Shown here: piece by piece, positions 35,163-44,063 of the stretch
Position numbering within the stretch: position 1 is the first letter of the stretch
How the letters are laid out: the number at the start of each line of letters is the position of its first letter
Source of the DNA: Acidobacteriota bacterium
GTDB lineage: Bacteria > Acidobacteriota > Terriglobia > Terriglobales > Acidobacteriaceae
Assembly: GCA_003010405.1 (NCBI GenBank)
Contig: PJLO01000002.1
Location: forward strand, 73,947 to 121,881
Length of the DNA stretch: 47,935 nucleotides
Direction: 5' to 3'
Notes under the pieces: generated by a model
Seen by the model: the letters and a program-made list of their open reading frames with translations, nothing else
Databases searched by the model: none
Told to the model about the DNA's origin: nothing
Made by a program: the position numbers and the translations under genes

Positions 35163-38100
35163 ACGGACCCAGCCCGGAAATGATCGAATTGTTTTTGCAG
35201 GAAGCGAGCGAGCATCTCCAGTTCCTTCGCGAGTACTCGGGCATTCTGCAGGATCCTTATCCGCTCTACGAAGATATTGAGCGCCTCTACATCTCTGCTC
35301 ATGGCGTTGCTGGAACGGGCGGAACCTATGGTTATCCGCTGTTCAACGAAGTTGCCGGCAAACTGGCGCACATTTTCCAATACGCAATGAACGCGACCAT
35401 CAGTCCGGAGGCTACGGCCCCATTGGTGGAGTTCATTTATGAGGCAATCGCGGTGCTGGAAAGCGACCTCATAATGATCAGCGCGAATGGTGTGGAGTCG
35501 GTCGAAGATATTGACGCGTTCAAACTGCGCTATCCCTTCGCTTTTCAGGCTCCCCCGCCCGTCGCGGCTGATGCTCCTGCGGAACAGCCGCACGCGTCCG
35601 AGCCCGAGCCTGCGCCTTCGATTGAAAAGTCAACGATTGAACGCGAAGCATCTACACCTGTTACGCAGCGTCCGACGGAAACACCACCTGTACCGTCTAT
35701 TGCAGATGCTGCTGTTCCCGCGCCTCCAGCTGAGGCCGAAGCAGAGCCTGTTACTTCGTCCGTGCCTGAGGTGAAGTTACCGACTCCTGCAGCCCCGCCC
35801 AAGCCTCCCGCCGTGCCAAAGATCTCCATCGAGAGTGTGCCGGAGCTGGAGGGGGATGCCGAGATTCCGGGCGAGGTGCTCGAGTTCTTTGTCCCCGAGG
35901 TTGAGGAGCACCTGCAGATCATCACCGATTGTCTGCTTGCGCTTGAGGCGAATCCCAACAGTGAGGACATTAACCGCCTCTTCCGCAGCATGCATACAAT
36001 CAAGGGTTCGGCCGCACAGGTGGGCTGGCAGCGCATAGCCTCCATCGCTCATCGTGCCGAAGACCTGATAGGTCGGTTGCGCGATGGCGATCTGAAACCG
36101 GGCGCAACCATCATCGACCTTTGTTTTGAATCGGTTGATGTGCTCAAGAAACTGATCTACCGGCAGTGGGAGGACGAGGCCAGCTTCCAGCTTGCAGCGC
36201 GCACACTGATCGCCCGACTGGAGCACGTTGCTTTCGCTCCAATCGAGACATCTGCGGCCGCGATTCCTGTCACCGCGACCAAGCCGCCAGTCACGCCAGC
36301 ACTCGTACCGACTGCTGCGACGGAAACAGCACCGCTGGAGCCAGCTGCTGCGGAGCCTGTTGCTCAACCCAGCCCGAGCGACGAGCGCAAGGAAGAGCCG
36401 AAGGTAGAAACCCCGGCTGTTCCGGCCGCGCCGGTGGGAATGGCGCAATCGAAATCCATCCGCATTGCGTTGGAACGGCTGGACCGCATGATGAACGCGG
36501 TGGGCGAGCTGGTCATAAACCGCACCCGTATGCTGGGCCGTCTGGCGGAGTTGGAGAAGCTGGCCGAAGTTCTGAACTTCTCGAAGGGCCGAATGGGCGA
36601 CAAGATCTCCGAATTTCAGGAAAAGTACGAATTCAGCCGCATCAACTCCGCTTCTCTGCTGTCGTCGTCATGGCCGGCTTCGGAAATGGGGCAGATGGGC
36701 AGTTACGGCGGAGTTCCTGCGTATGGCGGTTTCGGCGGCTCGTACTTCGGTGATTCCGGCTACGGGAACCAAATCCAGCGCGGCTTTTTCGACGGCTCAT
36801 CGGAGTTCAGCGAGCTGGAGATGGACCGGTACGATGACTTCGGGATTCTTTCGCGTTCGCTCACGGAAATTTCGGCGGATATCACCGAAGTGCTCGCGCA
36901 GCTTGATGCCTTTGTGCGCCGCGTTGACGGCGATATCGACGAGTTCACCAAACTCGCCCACCGCTTGCAGGACGAGATTACGCAGGCGCGCATGGTGCCT
37001 ATCGGCAACCTGTTCACGCGTATCGCGCGAACGGTGCGCGACGCCGCCAAGGCCAGCAATAAGCAGGTCGAACTAAAACTTGCAGGTGCGGAAACCGAGC
37101 TCGACAACAACATCATTCAGCAGGTCGCCGATCCGTTGCTGCATCTGGTTCGTAACGCGGTGGCGCATGGCATTGAGCGCGCGGACGAGCGCTATGAGTC
37201 CGGCAAGCCCGACCAGGGCAACATCGCGGTTCGCGCCTACCACAAAGGAAATTCGATTTACATCGAGGTGGAGGATGACGGTCGCGGCGTGGACTTTGAG
37301 CGCGTGAAGGCCACTGCGGTGGAGAGCGGCCTTATCCCGGCCGATGATGCCGAGCGGTTGAGCCATCGCGAACTGGTGGACTTGCTGTTCCAGCCGGGGT
37401 TCTCTACGGCTCCACGCCGCACCGAACTTGCAGGGCGTGGAGTAGGCCTCGATGTGGTACGCGCAAACCTTACTGCCCTTAATGGCGAAATCGAAGTCGA
37501 GACAGAGAAGGGAATGGGCTCGCGCTTCACGTTGAAGGTTCCGCTTACCTTGATCATTTCGCAAGCCTTATTTGTGCAATGCGGCGAGCAGAAGTTTGCA
37601 TTCCCACTTGGCTTTGTGGAGGAGATCCGACGCGTTCGCGCCAGCGAAATCGAAGAAGCAGGCGGCAAGCTCGTTACCAGGGTGCGCGATGTTCTGACCG
37701 AAGTAGTGCGTCTAGACGAGGCTTTGCAGTTGCCGCGCCTGCAACCGATTAACGGCTATTTCAGGCTCGTGTTGGTCAATGTTGGCGGCAAGCAGGTTGG
37801 CCTCCTGGTGGAAGAAGTTTTGCGTAAGGATGAAATCGTTATCAAGAACCTTGGCGAGTACCTGCGCAACGTTAAGCTTTTTCCTGGCGCTACGATTGCG
37901 CCCGATGGCAGCTTGATTCTGCTGATTGATGTAACCCGCCTGATTATGGGCGAATCCATTGAGCGTCGTCCGCTCGCAGCCGCGATGAATGCCGCGCGAC
38001 TGTTTGTGCCTGGGGCAATCGCCGTGGCGCGAGGCGAGATTCCTGCGGCTGCCGTGGACGTGGTGGAGAAAGAGAAGCTGGTCGTGTTGGCCGACGATTC

Positions 38101-38473
38101 GATCAGCGTACGCAAATTCGTGGGACGAATGTTGGAGAAGGCTGGCTACCGCGTCAAACTTGCATCCGACGGTCTGGAGGCGCTGGAGATCGCGAGTTCA
38201 AATGAGTGTGACCTGGTGATCACGGATTTGGAGATGCCGCGCACCAACGGATATGAATTGATGACGCACTTGCGGCAGACACCGGGCACGAGCAAGGTTC
38301 CTGTGATGGTGGTGACTTCGCGCGCGGGAGCCAAGCATCGCGATCGCGCGTTGAAGGAAGGCGCGGCGGCGTTCATGGTCAAGCCGGTGCAGGAAGAAGC
38401 TTTTATCGCGCAAGTCGTTGAGTTGATCGGAACCTCGGGACAGGCAGCAGCCGCGCCTCCGGTGGTTCACTGA
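35159..38473 (+). CDS. cheA: Hybrid CheA kinase with two HPt domains and a receiver (ChpA/PixL-like)
   Basis: A 1104-residue kinase. Domains: HPt1 with H48 (YISAHGVAGTGGTYGYP); a Pro/Ala/Glu-rich linker (125-225); HPt2 with H279 (SMHTIKGSAAQVGW); a second Pro/Ala linker; P3 dimerisation from about 435 (ALERLDRMMNAVGELVINRT), interrupted near 505-540 by a Gly/Tyr/Ser-rich insert (MGSYGGVPAYGGFGGSYFGD); P4 ATPase with N666 (LVRNAVAHG), DDGRG and GRGVGLDVV; a P5 CheW-like domain; and a C-terminal receiver with D1023 (VITDLEMP) and a switch Lys in MVKPVQ. HPt1 is divergent around its His but keeps Gly and the YG pair. Several phospho-acceptors imply an internal relay, as in Pil-Chp systems. Confidence 0.96.
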   Translation: MNGPSPEMIELFLQEASEHLQFLREYSGILQDPYPLYEDIERLYISAHGVAGTGGTYGYPLFNEVAGKLAHIFQYAMNATISPEATAPLVEFIYEAIAVLESDLIMISANGVESVEDIDAFKLRYPFAFQAPPPVAADAPAEQPHASEPEPAPSIEKSTIEREASTPVTQRPTETPPVPSIADAAVPAPPAEAEAEPVTSSVPEVKLPTPAAPPKPPAVPKISIESVPELEGDAEIPGEVLEFFVPEVEEHLQIITDCLLALEANPNSEDINRLFRSMHTIKGSAAQVGWQRIASIAHRAEDLIGRLRDGDLKPGATIIDLCFESVDVLKKLIYRQWEDEASFQLAARTLIARLEHVAFAPIETSAAAIPVTATKPPVTPALVPTAATETAPLEPAAAEPVAQPSPSDERKEEPKVETPAVPAAPVGMAQSKSIRIALERLDRMMNAVGELVINRTRMLGRLAELEKLAEVLNFSKGRMGDKISEFQEKYEFSRINSASLLSSSWPASEMGQMGSYGGVPAYGGFGGSYFGDSGYGNQIQRGFFDGSSEFSELEMDRYDDFGILSRSLTEISADITEVLAQLDAFVRRVDGDIDEFTKLAHRLQDEITQARMVPIGNLFTRIARTVRDAAKASNKQVELKLAGAETELDNNIIQQVADPLLHLVRNAVAHGIERADERYESGKPDQGNIAVRAYHKGNSIYIEVEDDGRGVDFERVKATAVESGLIPADDAERLSHRELVDLLFQPGFSTAPRRTELAGRGVGLDVVRANLTALNGEIEVETEKGMGSRFTLKVPLTLIISQALFVQCGEQKFAFPLGFVEEIRRVRASEIEEAGGKLVTRVRDVLTEVVRLDEALQLPRLQPINGYFRLVLVNVGGKQVGLLVEEVLRKDEIVIKNLGEYLRNVKLFPGATIAPDGSLILLIDVTRLIMGESIERRPLAAAMNAARLFVPGAIAVARGEIPAAAVDVVEKEKLVVLADDSISVRKFVGRMLEKAGYRVKLASDGLEALEIASSNECDLVITDLEMPRTNGYELMTHLRQTPGTSKVPVMVVTSRAGAKHRDRALKEGAAAFMVKPVQEEAFIAQVVELIGTSGQAAAAPPVVH

Positions 38474-38483
38474 GAGATAACTA

Positions 38484-39581
38484 ATGAGGAATGGCGAGAA
38501 AATTCGGGTGCTGGTTGCCGATGATTCTGCGTTCATGCGCAAGGTGCTGACCAGCATTCTCGACGCCGACGGCGCATTTGAGGTTGTGGGTGAGGCACGG
38601 GATGGCCTCGAGACGGTGGAGAAGTCCGCAAAACTCAAGCCGCATGTCATTACCATGGATATCAATATGCCCCACATGGACGGGCTGCAGGCGACAGAGG
38701 TCATCATGTCCACCGATCCTCGGCCAGTTCTAATCGTCAGTTCGGAATCCAAGGATGGAGCTGATGCGACATTGCGCGCTCTGGAACTCGGCGCCATAGA
38801 CTTTGTCGCCAAACCCAGCGCAGCTGTGGATCTTGATATGTCGAGCGTGCGGGGCGAGTTGGTGCGGAAGCTGCGCATTGCCTCGAAGGTCCGCGTTATT
38901 CGCAACCTGTCTGCTCCAGCCAGGGTTGTGCAGGTTGAGCAATCGTCCGGGGACCCCGTCGTGGCACCTGCGGCAGAGGGGAATCGGCTGCCGCTTGCAG
39001 TGCTGGCAGCCTCGACCGGAGGCCCAGCCACGCTGATGAAGCTGATGCCGGACTTTCCCGCAAGCTTTCCCGGAGCCATGCTGATTGTGCAGCACATGCC
39101 CGGAGCCTTTACCTCTCAATTTGCCGAGCAGCTTGCTTCTGTATCGCAGATTCCGGTGAAGCAGGCCGAGAACGGTGAAACTTTGCTTGCAGGTCATGCC
39201 TACGTCTGTCCTGGAGACTGCCATCTTCGAGTGGCGCCGCCAGGACGTATTGTGCTCGATAACGGTCCGCGCATAGGCGGCTACCGGCCCAGTATCGATG
39301 TGACACTGGAGTCTGTTGCAGCCTTGGCCGGAGCCAGGGCGGTAGCCGCAATCCTGACTGGAATGGGCAATGACGGGGCGCGCGGTGCAATGGCAATTCA
39401 GGAAAATGGCGGGCTGGTCATAGCGCAGGACGAAGCGACCTCGGTGATATTCGGAATGCCCGCCGAGGCAATCAAGACAGGCGCGGTGGGGCAGGTGTTG
39501 CCGATTGAATCGATTGCAGCGGCGATTACCCGGTGCGTGACTTTCTATAAAGACACAGTACGGGCGGGTAACGCTCGATAG
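38484..39581 (+). CDS. cheB: CheB methylesterase/response regulator
   Basis: A 365-residue receptor methylesterase of the second system. Receiver: VLVADDSAFMRKVL, phospho-acceptor in VITMDINMPHMDG, Lys in FVAKPS. Catalytic domain: S177 (LAASTGGPATL), the His in IVQHMPGAF and the Asp in LTGMGNDGARG. It pairs with the CheR two genes upstream, so adaptation of the PilJ-like receptor is likely. It starts 10 bases after cheA. Confidence 0.95.
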   Translation: MRNGEKIRVLVADDSAFMRKVLTSILDADGAFEVVGEARDGLETVEKSAKLKPHVITMDINMPHMDGLQATEVIMSTDPRPVLIVSSESKDGADATLRALELGAIDFVAKPSAAVDLDMSSVRGELVRKLRIASKVRVIRNLSAPARVVQVEQSSGDPVVAPAAEGNRLPLAVLAASTGGPATLMKLMPDFPASFPGAMLIVQHMPGAFTSQFAEQLASVSQIPVKQAENGETLLAGHAYVCPGDCHLRVAPPGRIVLDNGPRIGGYRPSIDVTLESVAALAGARAVAAILTGMGNDGARGAMAIQENGGLVIAQDEATSVIFGMPAEAIKTGAVGQVLPIESIAAAITRCVTFYKDTVRAGNAR

Positions 39582-40038
39582 CAGAAACGGTGGAAAGAGA
39601 ACGAATGGCTTCCTCTGTTCATCTCGCTTCCGATGAGCCAGTTACGAGCACGGCAGGCTCGGTGATTCAGCTTGCATAGCGGTTCGCCGTTGAAACTTAG
39701 CGAGGTCGAAGAGATTCGCGGTTGTGACGAACGTAACTCAATCCAAAAACTAAAGGAAAGGAGCCGATCGATTTTCGTATTGCAGGTCGGGCTCAGAGTC
39801 GGAATACTAGATTACTCGTGATTCCAGGGATTTCCGGGCAGGGAACGCAGGTTGAGGGCGGTTTCGTGATTTTCCATCTTGAGGAAAAACAGTGCGAGCG
39901 GGAAGTATCCCCCGAAAAAATGACCTTCGTCGCTGGTCTTTTGCATACCAGGGACAGGACGATTCCCATGCGGGATATGGACAAGAGTGTGGCACACTGC
40001 ATTCAACCGGACTTGGCGTTGGCCGGGGAGGCGAAGGG
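39582..40038. other. Intergenic gap inside the chemosensory cluster
   Basis: 457 bases between cheB and the PatA-like gene, in a cluster otherwise tightly packed. It holds a 24-codon frame at 39605-39679 with a fair AG-rich leader (low confidence) and the dyad AGTGTG-G-CACACT at 39986-39998, about 40 bases before the next start. A separate promoter for the last two genes is likely; I see no clear one. Confidence 0.4.
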
Positions 40039-40815
40039 ATGAGCACGAATGCGGTTCCCAATCAACGGATCCTCTTGATTGACAGCAATGTGTTTTTTGC
40101 GCGGCGCCTGACCGAGGCGCTGAACGCGCAAGGATTTGAAGTCATTCACAGCACGCAGGCTACTTATGCCCTCACAATGCTGGAGTGGAATGCGCCAACT
40201 GCTATTCTCTGCGCCACAAACCTGCGCGAGCTGAATGTTTTCGATCTTCCGCGAATTCTGCATAGCGACGCTGCAACGACAAACATTCCCATCCTTGCCA
40301 TGGGCGAAGGTGGCGAGCAGTCGCTCATGGAGGCATTCCGCGCTGGTTGCGACGATTACATAGACCGGCGCCGCGGCCCGGAAAACATCGCCACGCAGGT
40401 ACGCACCTTCCTGGTCAGCCGCCTGGAAGGCTTCCGTCCGACACAAATGTTAGAGTCGGAACAGACCGTACTGGAAGGCAGTCTTTCGCATCTTGACCTG
40501 CCTGGCGTCATTCAAATGCTGTCTATTTCGCGGCAATCGGGTGTGCTCTACATTAATGCGGAAACACTCGACGGAACAATCTTCTTCAATTACGGAGAAG
40601 TACTTCACGCCGAAGTGGGCGAGACTATCGGTGATGAGTCGGTGATCCAGATTGTCAAAGATTGCAACGGTGTGGATCGTGGCGTGTACAAGTTTGTACC
40701 GGGCTCACTGGCTGCGACACGGACTGTTTTCCGCTCGGTAACGGAGTTGATGATGGAAGCCTTGCGTGAAATCGACGAAGAGCGCGCAGCAGCCAACGAT
40801 GGGGGGTACAAATGA
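40039..40815 (+). CDS. PatA-like regulator: degenerate receiver plus DUF4388
   Basis: A 258-residue protein. ATG 40039 has GGGGAGG 7 bases upstream. Residues 9-130 are a receiver fold, but the phospho-acceptor position reads ILCATNL, the acidic pair is reduced to one Asp (LIDSN) and the switch Lys is Arg (YIDRRRG). It therefore cannot use the usual phosphorylation. Residues 143-245 are a DUF4388/PATAN domain (LEGSLSHLDLPGVIQMLSIS, GVLYINAETLDGTIFFNYGE, VLHAEVGE). PatA/PilG-type proteins of this design link chemosensory output to type IV pili or motility. It overlaps the next gene by 4 bases. Confidence 0.9.
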   Translation: MSTNAVPNQRILLIDSNVFFARRLTEALNAQGFEVIHSTQATYALTMLEWNAPTAILCATNLRELNVFDLPRILHSDAATTNIPILAMGEGGEQSLMEAFRAGCDDYIDRRRGPENIATQVRTFLVSRLEGFRPTQMLESEQTVLEGSLSHLDLPGVIQMLSISRQSGVLYINAETLDGTIFFNYGEVLHAEVGETIGDESVIQIVKDCNGVDRGVYKFVPGSLAATRTVFRSVTELMMEALREIDEERAAANDGGYK

Positions 40816-41663
40816 GCGCAAAGCCGGTGGTTTATTTCATCGACGACAGCGCGACAATGCGCGAGGTGATCAAGATCGCCTTTCGCCGCGAAGACATGGA
40901 GGTCATCACCTGCCACGACGCCAGCAGCGCCATGGACCTGATGGAGCATAGCGCTCCGGACGTCGTCATTACTGACGTGATCATGCCGGGGCGTGACGGT
41001 TACGAGGTCTGTCAGTTCATCAAGCAGCATCCGCGCTTCGGGCAAACGCCCGTAATCCTGATGTCCGGTGTGGTGAATAAGAGTGTGGCAGAACGCGCCT
41101 TTTCGGTTCAGGCCAACGAGTTAATCCGCAAGCCCTTCCAGCCGCAGGACCTGATCGCGCGTGTGCGTCACCTGCTTTCTACTCCAGTTGAAGTCGAGGC
41201 GACAAACGATCACCTGACTGAAGAAGACACAAACGCGGTGCTCAGCAGCATTTTCAGCGGTCCCTTGCCGGCACGCACGACGCACAGTCAGCCGCGCATC
41301 TCGGGCCCCGTCCCGGTTCCCCCGCGCAGCATGCCAGTTCCTCCGCGCAGCACGCCGCGTCCGCCTGCGCCATCCATCGCCGCTACTGTGGCGGCTGCGC
41401 TTGCTCCAGCGGTTCCGGCGCCGCCGGTTTCAATTCCTGGCGCGCAGATTACCGGCGCAGCCCAGATTCCCGTTCCACCGCCGCAGCCCGGAAGAGTTCC
41501 TTCGCCGCCGCTTCCCGGCAATAGCTCAGACGCGGGTAGAATGCGGCTGGAGATTCTCAGGCTGCACAGCCAGATTAAGAAGCTTGAGATGGAACTGACG
41601 GCCGAGCGGGAATATTCAAAAGCGCTGGAGCAGCACGTGTCCAGCTTGCAGGAAGGCGAGTAA
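40812..41663 (+). CDS. Response regulator with Pro-rich linker and C-terminal coiled coil
   Basis: A 283-residue protein. Residues 4-125 are an intact receiver: D11-D12 (FIDDS), phospho-acceptor D55 (VVITDVIMPGRDG), S85 (LMSG) and K107 (IRKPF). Residues 155-250 are almost entirely Pro, Ala, Val, Ser and Arg, with repeats of the type VPVPPRSMPVPPRSTPRPP. The end (MRLEILRLHSQIKKLEMELT) is a short coiled coil. There is no DNA-binding domain, so output is by protein contact. The flexible arm with a terminal coil suggests a tether reaching a distant partner. It is coupled to the degenerate-receiver protein. Confidence 0.88.
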   Translation: MSAKPVVYFIDDSATMREVIKIAFRREDMEVITCHDASSAMDLMEHSAPDVVITDVIMPGRDGYEVCQFIKQHPRFGQTPVILMSGVVNKSVAERAFSVQANELIRKPFQPQDLIARVRHLLSTPVEVEATNDHLTEEDTNAVLSSIFSGPLPARTTHSQPRISGPVPVPPRSMPVPPRSTPRPPAPSIAATVAAALAPAVPAPPVSIPGAQITGAAQIPVPPPQPGRVPSPPLPGNSSDAGRMRLEILRLHSQIKKLEMELTAEREYSKALEQHVSSLQEGE

Positions 41664-41683
41664 CCGGCATCTATTTCGCGAAT

Positions 41684-41714
41684 AAGCCCGGATCGCTCCG
41701 GGCTTTTTGTTTTG
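41684..41714 (+). terminator. Rho-independent terminator ending the chemosensory cluster
   Basis: A perfect 9-bp stem AAGCCCGGA/TCCGGGCTT with a TCGC loop, followed by TTTGTTTTG. Confidence 0.85.
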
Positions 41715-41770
41715 CAGGTGCAGGTGCCCCATTCAAGCCCTCCTCTGGCTTGAGTGGGGGCAGCCCCTTT

Positions 41771-43759
41771 TTACGTAAACAGAAATTCCTTCGTCCGCAG
41801 TTCCTTCACCGCATCGCGAAGCTTCGCCGCACGTTCGAACTCGAACTTCTTGGCGGCTTCGCGCATGTCCTCTTCCATCTTTGCAATGCAGGCATCGAGC
41901 TGCTCCTGCGACTTGAACTCCTGCAGAGCATCGTTCTCGACGGGGACTTCCGCGTAATCGGCGGCTATTACGTGGGCCAGCGACATGTCCGCCGAGCGGC
42001 CCACGGTCTGCGGCGTGATGCCGTTTTCCTCGTTGTAGGCTTCCTGAATCGCGCGTCTGCGATTGGTCTCGCCAATGGCATTCTTCATTGAATCCGTCAT
42101 GCGGTCGGCGTAAAGAATGGCGCGGCCCTCCACGTTGCGCGCACAGCGGCCAATGGTCTGGATCAGCGACCCGGCCGAGCGCAGGAAGCCTTCCTTGTCC
42201 GCGTCCAGAATCGCAACCAGCGAAACTTCGGGCAGGTCAAGCCCTTCGCGTAATAGATTGATACCAATCAATACATCGAACTCGCCCTTGCGCAGATCGC
42301 GCAGAATGTTGATCCGCTCCAGAGTCTCAATCTCCGAATGCATGTAACGGCAGCGTACGCCAACCTCGGCGTAGTATTCGGCCAAATCCTCGGACATGCG
42401 CTTGGTGAGCGTGGTGACAAGCACGCGCTCGCCCCTCTCCACACGCAGTCGAATCTCATGCAGCAGATCGTCAATCTGCCCTTTTACGGGACGCACTTCG
42501 ACCTGCGGATCGACGAGTCCGGTGGGGCGGATGATCTGTTCGACGACGACGCCCGCGGATTTTGTGAGTTCGTATGGGCCCGGCGTCGCGCTCACGTAAA
42601 TCGCCTGATTCACGCGCGCCTCGAACTCCTCGAAGGTCAGCGGGCGGTTGTCCAGTGCGCTGGGCAGGCGGAAGCCGTAGTCGATCAGGTTCTGCTTGCG
42701 CGAGCGGTCGCCGTGAAACATTCCGCGCACCTGCGGAGCCGTCTGGTGCGACTCGTCCATGAAGAGCAGGTAGTCGCGCGGCACATAGTCCAGCAGCGTC
42801 GGCGGAGGTTCGCCCGGCAGCCTCCCGGTGAAGTGGCGGGAGTAGTTTTCAATGCCGTGGCAGTAGCCCATCTCCTTGATCATCTCCAGATCGAATCGCG
42901 TGCGCTGGTGAATGCGTTGCGCCTCCACGATGCGGCCCTGGTTTTCAAGTTCCTTCTCCCACCACAGCATCTCCTGCACAATGGAGTCGACTGCCGAACT
43001 CTTTGTTTCGGGCTTCATCACGTAGTGCGATTTCGGATAGATGGGCAGGCGCTGGTACTTCTGCTTGACGGTGCCGAAGAGAGGATCGATCTGCGAGAGA
43101 GACTCGATCTCATCGCCCCAAAGCTCGATGCGATAGGCGTTGTCGTCGTAGGTGGGATAGACTTCGATGACGTCGCCGCGCACGCGGAATGTGCCGCGCT
43201 TGAACTCGGCGTCGGTGCGCTCGTAGAGAATCTCGACCAGCTTGCTGGTGATCTCCTTGCGTTTGATCTTCTGGCCTCTTTCGAGGAAGAGCAGCATTCC
43301 GTAGTAGGCTTCCGGCGAGCCCAGGCCGTAGATGCAGCTTACGGATGCAACGATGATGCAGTCGCGGCGCTCGAAGAGGGAACGGGTCGCGCTCAGGCGC
43401 AGTTTGTCCAACTCGTCGTTGACCGTCGCTTCTTTCTCGATGTAGATGTCTCCGGCCGGAATGTAGGCCTCCGGCTGGTAGTAGTCGTAGTAGGAGACGA
43501 AGTACTCGACGGCGTTGTTCGGGAAGAAGCTCTTGAACTCGTGATAAAGCTGTGCGGCCAGCGTCTTGTTGTGCGCCATGACGAGCGCCGGGCGCTGCGA
43601 CTCCTCGATCACCTTGGCCATCGTGAAGGTCTTGCCGGAGCCGGTGACGCCGAGCAGTACCTGGTGCTTCTCGCCTTCGCGGAGACCGCGCACAAGCTGC
43701 TCAATGGCCGAGGCCTGATCGCCCTGCGGCTTATAACTGCTGTGAACCTTGAATTCCAT
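41771..43759 (-). CDS. uvrB: Excinuclease ABC subunit B
   Basis: The damage-verification helicase of nucleotide excision repair. The ATG at 43759 ([20 protein letters not shown]) gives 662 residues, normal for UvrB; an upstream extension of 51 codons is not conserved in character. Visible are Walker [14 protein letters not shown] (37 on), the beta-hairpin [20 protein letters not shown], the DEAD-like box FMDESHQ, helicase motifs [10 protein letters not shown] and [19 protein letters not shown], and [17 protein letters not shown]. The C-terminal UVR motif ([17 protein letters not shown]) binds UvrC and UvrA. It is monocistronic and often SOS-controlled in bacteria. Confidence 0.98.
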   Translation of the reverse strand: MEFKVHSSYKPQGDQASAIEQLVRGLREGEKHQVLLGVTGSGKTFTMAKVIEESQRPALVMAHNKTLAAQLYHEFKSFFPNNAVEYFVSYYDYYQPEAYIPAGDIYIEKEATVNDELDKLRLSATRSLFERRDCIIVASVSCIYGLGSPEAYYGMLLFLERGQKIKRKEITSKLVEILYERTDAEFKRGTFRVRGDVIEVYPTYDDNAYRIELWGDEIESLSQIDPLFGTVKQKYQRLPIYPKSHYVMKPETKSSAVDSIVQEMLWWEKELENQGRIVEAQRIHQRTRFDLEMIKEMGYCHGIENYSRHFTGRLPGEPPPTLLDYVPRDYLLFMDESHQTAPQVRGMFHGDRSRKQNLIDYGFRLPSALDNRPLTFEEFEARVNQAIYVSATPGPYELTKSAGVVVEQIIRPTGLVDPQVEVRPVKGQIDDLLHEIRLRVERGERVLVTTLTKRMSEDLAEYYAEVGVRCRYMHSEIETLERINILRDLRKGEFDVLIGINLLREGLDLPEVSLVAILDADKEGFLRSAGSLIQTIGRCARNVEGRAILYADRMTDSMKNAIGETNRRRAIQEAYNEENGITPQTVGRSADMSLAHVIAADYAEVPVENDALQEFKSQEQLDACIAKMEEDMREAAKKFEFERAAKLRDAVKELRTKEFLFT

Positions 43760-44063
43760 AATCGGCAGGAGTCCCCACTCCCCACAAGCTCCAGACTGCT
43801 CCCAGCGAGCAGCGGCGGGCTTTGGGTAACTCTTGATTATAGCGTGAGGAGAAGAGTTGGCGAACGGCCAGCGGCTGAACTGTGGCGGGCCAGTTTCCGG
43901 ATTGCCGATCACACCTCCAGAACCGGCCTTGTCTTGTATGGTACGAGTACCAAGGATCTGATTAGTGCGTAGAAACCTCTTGGGGCCGTCGGTATGGTTG
44001 GATCATAGCAACCTTGAAAATCAGTACTTTAGTTCAGCGGCCCACACCGTGTATCATGCTCCC
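43760..44063. other. Divergent region between uvrB and the ATPase gene
   Basis: 304 bases with no gene. It contains the 14-bp palindrome at 43939-43952, a GGTTG/CAACC repeat near 44000, and TATCAT 6 bases before the ATPase GTG. Confidence 0.5.
43939..43952. promoter_or_regulatory. Perfect palindrome, candidate operator
   Basis: TGGTACGAGTACCA is a 6-bp dyad around GA, located 180 bases from the uvrB start and 112 from the ATPase start. It does not match the LexA boxes I know exactly, but uvrB is a common LexA target. Confidence 0.4.

Noticed and set aside
39818..40042. 74-codon frame running into the PatA-like start
   Set aside because: No family character and no good ribosome site; it overlaps the control region of the real gene.
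42338..43972. 544-codon open frame opposite uvrB
   Set aside because: Antisense to a complete uvrB; composition is Leu/Val/Arg repetitive as expected from a complementary frame.
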